DNA from: Sinimarinibacterium arenosum
GTDB taxonomy: Bacteria > Pseudomonadota > Gammaproteobacteria > Nevskiales > Nevskiaceae
DNA length: 64,000 bases
Assembly: GCF_005047655.1 (NCBI RefSeq)
Contig: NZ_SUKF01000010.1
Location: forward strand, 1-64,000
Direction of reading: 5' to 3'
Of the stretch, positions 62,505 through 64,000 are shown piece after piece. A program made the position numbers and the translations under genes. The number at the start of each line of letters is the position of its first letter. Position 1 is the stretch's first letter. The notes below the pieces were generated by a model that saw only the letters and a program-made list of their open reading frames with translations, was not told the DNA's origin and did not search any database.

Positions 62505-64000
62505 CTAGCTCCGGCTGGCGACAGGCTGCGTGCTCGGCGAGCCGGGCAGCGGATTGTTCAAGTACGGAAATGCCGTCAGATAGTCGTCCGGATTCGGCCG
62601 CGCGCCGTCGGTGTACTTGAGCTGGCGTGAGGCCGCGGAATCCGGATCGACGTCCGCAGGAATCAGCACACCCATCGCTGCGCGCAGCGCAATGTCCACG
62701 ACATCGTCGATCGGTCGACGTCCATTGGGGAACCCGGCCAGGTCCCCGGCGAGCACACCGAGATCCTGCTGATTCTCCACCGTCGTCGGTGCGATCGAGG
62801 TATTCAGACGCAGCATCTCCGAGGGCACTGAGTTGGAATCATCAGTCTTGGTCAAGCCGTCGACGCCGGTCAGAAACACCGCGATCAGGTCCGTACGCGG
62901 AAAAACGTCCGGCGCCTTCACTCCCGCGCCGCCGAACAGGATTTCGAGCAGCTCCGGCAGTGTCGGATTGAACACGTAGTCTGCAAAGCGTGCAGCGTCA
63001 TCCTTGGGTTCGGTCGCATTGAACAGATCCTTGTCGGGCAGACCGATCACCACTTCGTTGACCAGCGGCGAGCCCAGACGCGACACCTGGGTCCAGGCGC
63101 CGCCCTCGAGCACTGCGCCAGTATTGGTGGCAGGGGCATCCTGCGTTCGACGCTGCGGCATCGGATTGACGACACGCGCCTGACGCAGACTGGCCGTAGT
63201 CCACCCACCGATAATCGGACTGTTATCATCCCGCGTCAGACAGCTGATCGGCACCTCCAGCGCCAGCGAGGTGACGTTCTTGTCGGCAATGGTGTTCTGC
63301 TCGGCACTGCGCGCCACTTCACCGCCCCCCAGTTCCTCGACCGGGGCTGCGATGTTGACCAGATCGAAGGTCTCCCCCAGGTTCACGACAAAACCTTCGC
63401 GCCGCTGACCGACGAACACGCGCGCATCACCGCAGTTCGGAATCGAGACGGTGTGCACAAAGCTGGATGCGTAGGCGGGATAGTCGGCAATCGACTTGTT
63501 GCCGATGTTGTCGATGGGCTTGGACAGACTGCGCGTACCGTCCATCTTGTCGCTGACCGGCATTCGCATGCCGGTACGGCGGTCGCCGTAGACCACATCG
63601 ACGGTGTAGCTCTCGAGCACGTTCTGCGCCGAATTGTCCGCTGCGCTGATGACGCCGATATTGGCCAGCGGCACCGGGACCAGCTTGTCACCCGCCATCA
63701 CGGCGAGCCCGCGTGTGACCGTGTTGAAGCGAAACTGGAAGGTGACGTCCTCGACACCATCGCCGCTGTTGTCGATCAGAATCTCGTACAGCGCGTTCGG
63801 ATCCAGCGAGAAGTAATTCGGACCACCGTAGGCATCCTGCAGCGGCAGATAGTTGGCGATCAGGGTCACCGTATCGGACTTGCCGCTTTCGTAACTGCGA
63901 AACATGTAGAAATCGGTGCCATCGACTTTCGGCGCCGTGGTGATGAATGGGGCTTCACGATGACTCGACGCGTGCGCAAGGCCGGCGCTAAGCGCAAGGA
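62505..64000 (-). CDS. DUF4331 family exported protein (5' end outside window)
   Basis: The frame is open to the right edge, so the first few residues are missing. The visible N terminus ends a signal peptide (LALSAGLAHA) followed by SSHREAPFITTAPKVDGTDFYMFRSYE, the classic start of DUF4331. Later patches include VTFQFRFNT, DARVFVGQRREGFVVNLGETFDL, VTSLALEVP and TDFPRTDLIAVFLTGV-like segments. A shorter ATG at 63905 is an internal Met of the DFYMFR motif and not the real start. Function unknown; the operon partners are a small lipoprotein, a TPR protein and a HupE/UreJ membrane protein. Confidence 0.9.
   Translation of the reverse strand, partial: LALSAGLAHASSHREAPFITTAPKVDGTDFYMFRSYESGKSDTVTLIANYLPLQDAYGGPNYFSLDPNALYEILIDNSGDGVEDVTFQFRFNTVTRGLAVMAGDKLVPVPLANIGVISAADNSAQNVLESYTVDVVYGDRRTGMRMPVSDKMDGTRSLSKPIDNIGNKSIADYPAYASSFVHTVSIPNCGDARVFVGQRREGFVVNLGETFDLVNIAAPVEELGGGEVARSAEQNTIADKNVTSLALEVPISCLTRDDNSPIIGGWTTASLRQARVVNPMPQRRTQDAPATNTGAVLEGGAWTQVSRLGSPLVNEVVIGLPDKDLFNATEPKDDAARFADYVFNPTLPELLEILFGGAGVKAPDVFPRTDLIAVFLTGVDGLTKTDDSNSVPSEMLRLNTSIAPTTVENQQDLGVLAGDLAGFPNGRRPIDDVVDIALRAAMGVLIPADVDPDSAASRQLKYTDGARPNPDDYLTAFPYLNNPLPGSPSTQPVASRS

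Overview
The window is chromosomal DNA from a GC-rich gammaproteobacterium. Three things point there: the lipid A/LPS set msbA-lpxK-Trm112-kdsB, the block cinA/recA/recX/alaS/lysC/csrA/tRNA-Arg/tRNA-Ser, and LolCD, ComEC, CsrA and PiuC-type genes. The protein mix (DUF4124, a BPSS1780-type membrane protein, DUF4331, PhoX/DUF839) suggests Xanthomonadales or Nevskiales/Solimonadaceae. That placement is inference; there is no rRNA in the window. I see no CRISPR array, transposase, integrase or prophage gene. Genes are dense, many neighbours overlap by 1-4 bases, and several starts are GTG or TTG.

Layout. 1-4.1 kb: the end of a PepSY membrane protein, then the overlapping operon msbA-lpxK-Trm112-kdsB (minus strand). 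4.1-4.6 kb: a HinT-type HIT protein whose 3' end is partly copied downstream. 4.6-11.7 kb: a siderophore/iron operon (minus strand) behind a Fur-box-like site. It encodes a TonB receptor, a PiuC hydroxylase, a 56-residue unlisted ORF, a PepSY membrane protein, DUF2271, DUF4198 and a membrane-anchored NADPH diflavin reductase. 11.7-18.3 kb: an M23 peptidase, a four-PAS orphan histidine kinase, thrS and gltX. 18.4-25.2 kb: a two-domain QueD-like protein, a Tyr/Gly/Pro-rich lipoprotein, hisI, comEC, lolD and one LolC/E-type permease.

25.3-31.2 kb: two PhoX/DUF839 proteins flanking a diheme c-type lipoprotein. 31.3-34.9 kb: small exported proteins and the agmatine-to-putrescine pair aguA-aguB. 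34.9-39.4 kb: two tandem acyl-CoA dehydrogenases, an MFS transporter and a BPSS1780-type membrane protein. 39.4-44.8 kb: an unknown protein, threonine ammonia-lyase, a DUF4124 protein and a 1012-residue BNR-repeat surface protein with a GlyGly-CTERM-like tail. 45-47.8 kb: ettA, tRNA-Ser(GCT), tRNA-Arg(ACG) and csrA.

47.8-58.8 kb: the conserved lysC-alaS-recX-recA-thpR-pncC neighbourhood, interrupted twice. A porin/FMN-binding/PepSY operon sits between recX and alaS, and a PHB-depolymerase-like esterase sits on the opposite strand beside recA. 58.8-64 kb: a leucine-dehydrogenase-type enzyme, then a tight operon DUF4331-small lipoprotein-TPR-HupE/UreJ that runs off the window.

The most notable items are the two flavin/PepSY redox modules next to outer-membrane iron-type channels, with an extra tiny gene in one of them; the PhoX-diheme-PhoX trio; and the fused QueD-like protein whose catalytic motifs are divided between its two halves. 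Function calls rest on motif recognition by eye; no database search was run.
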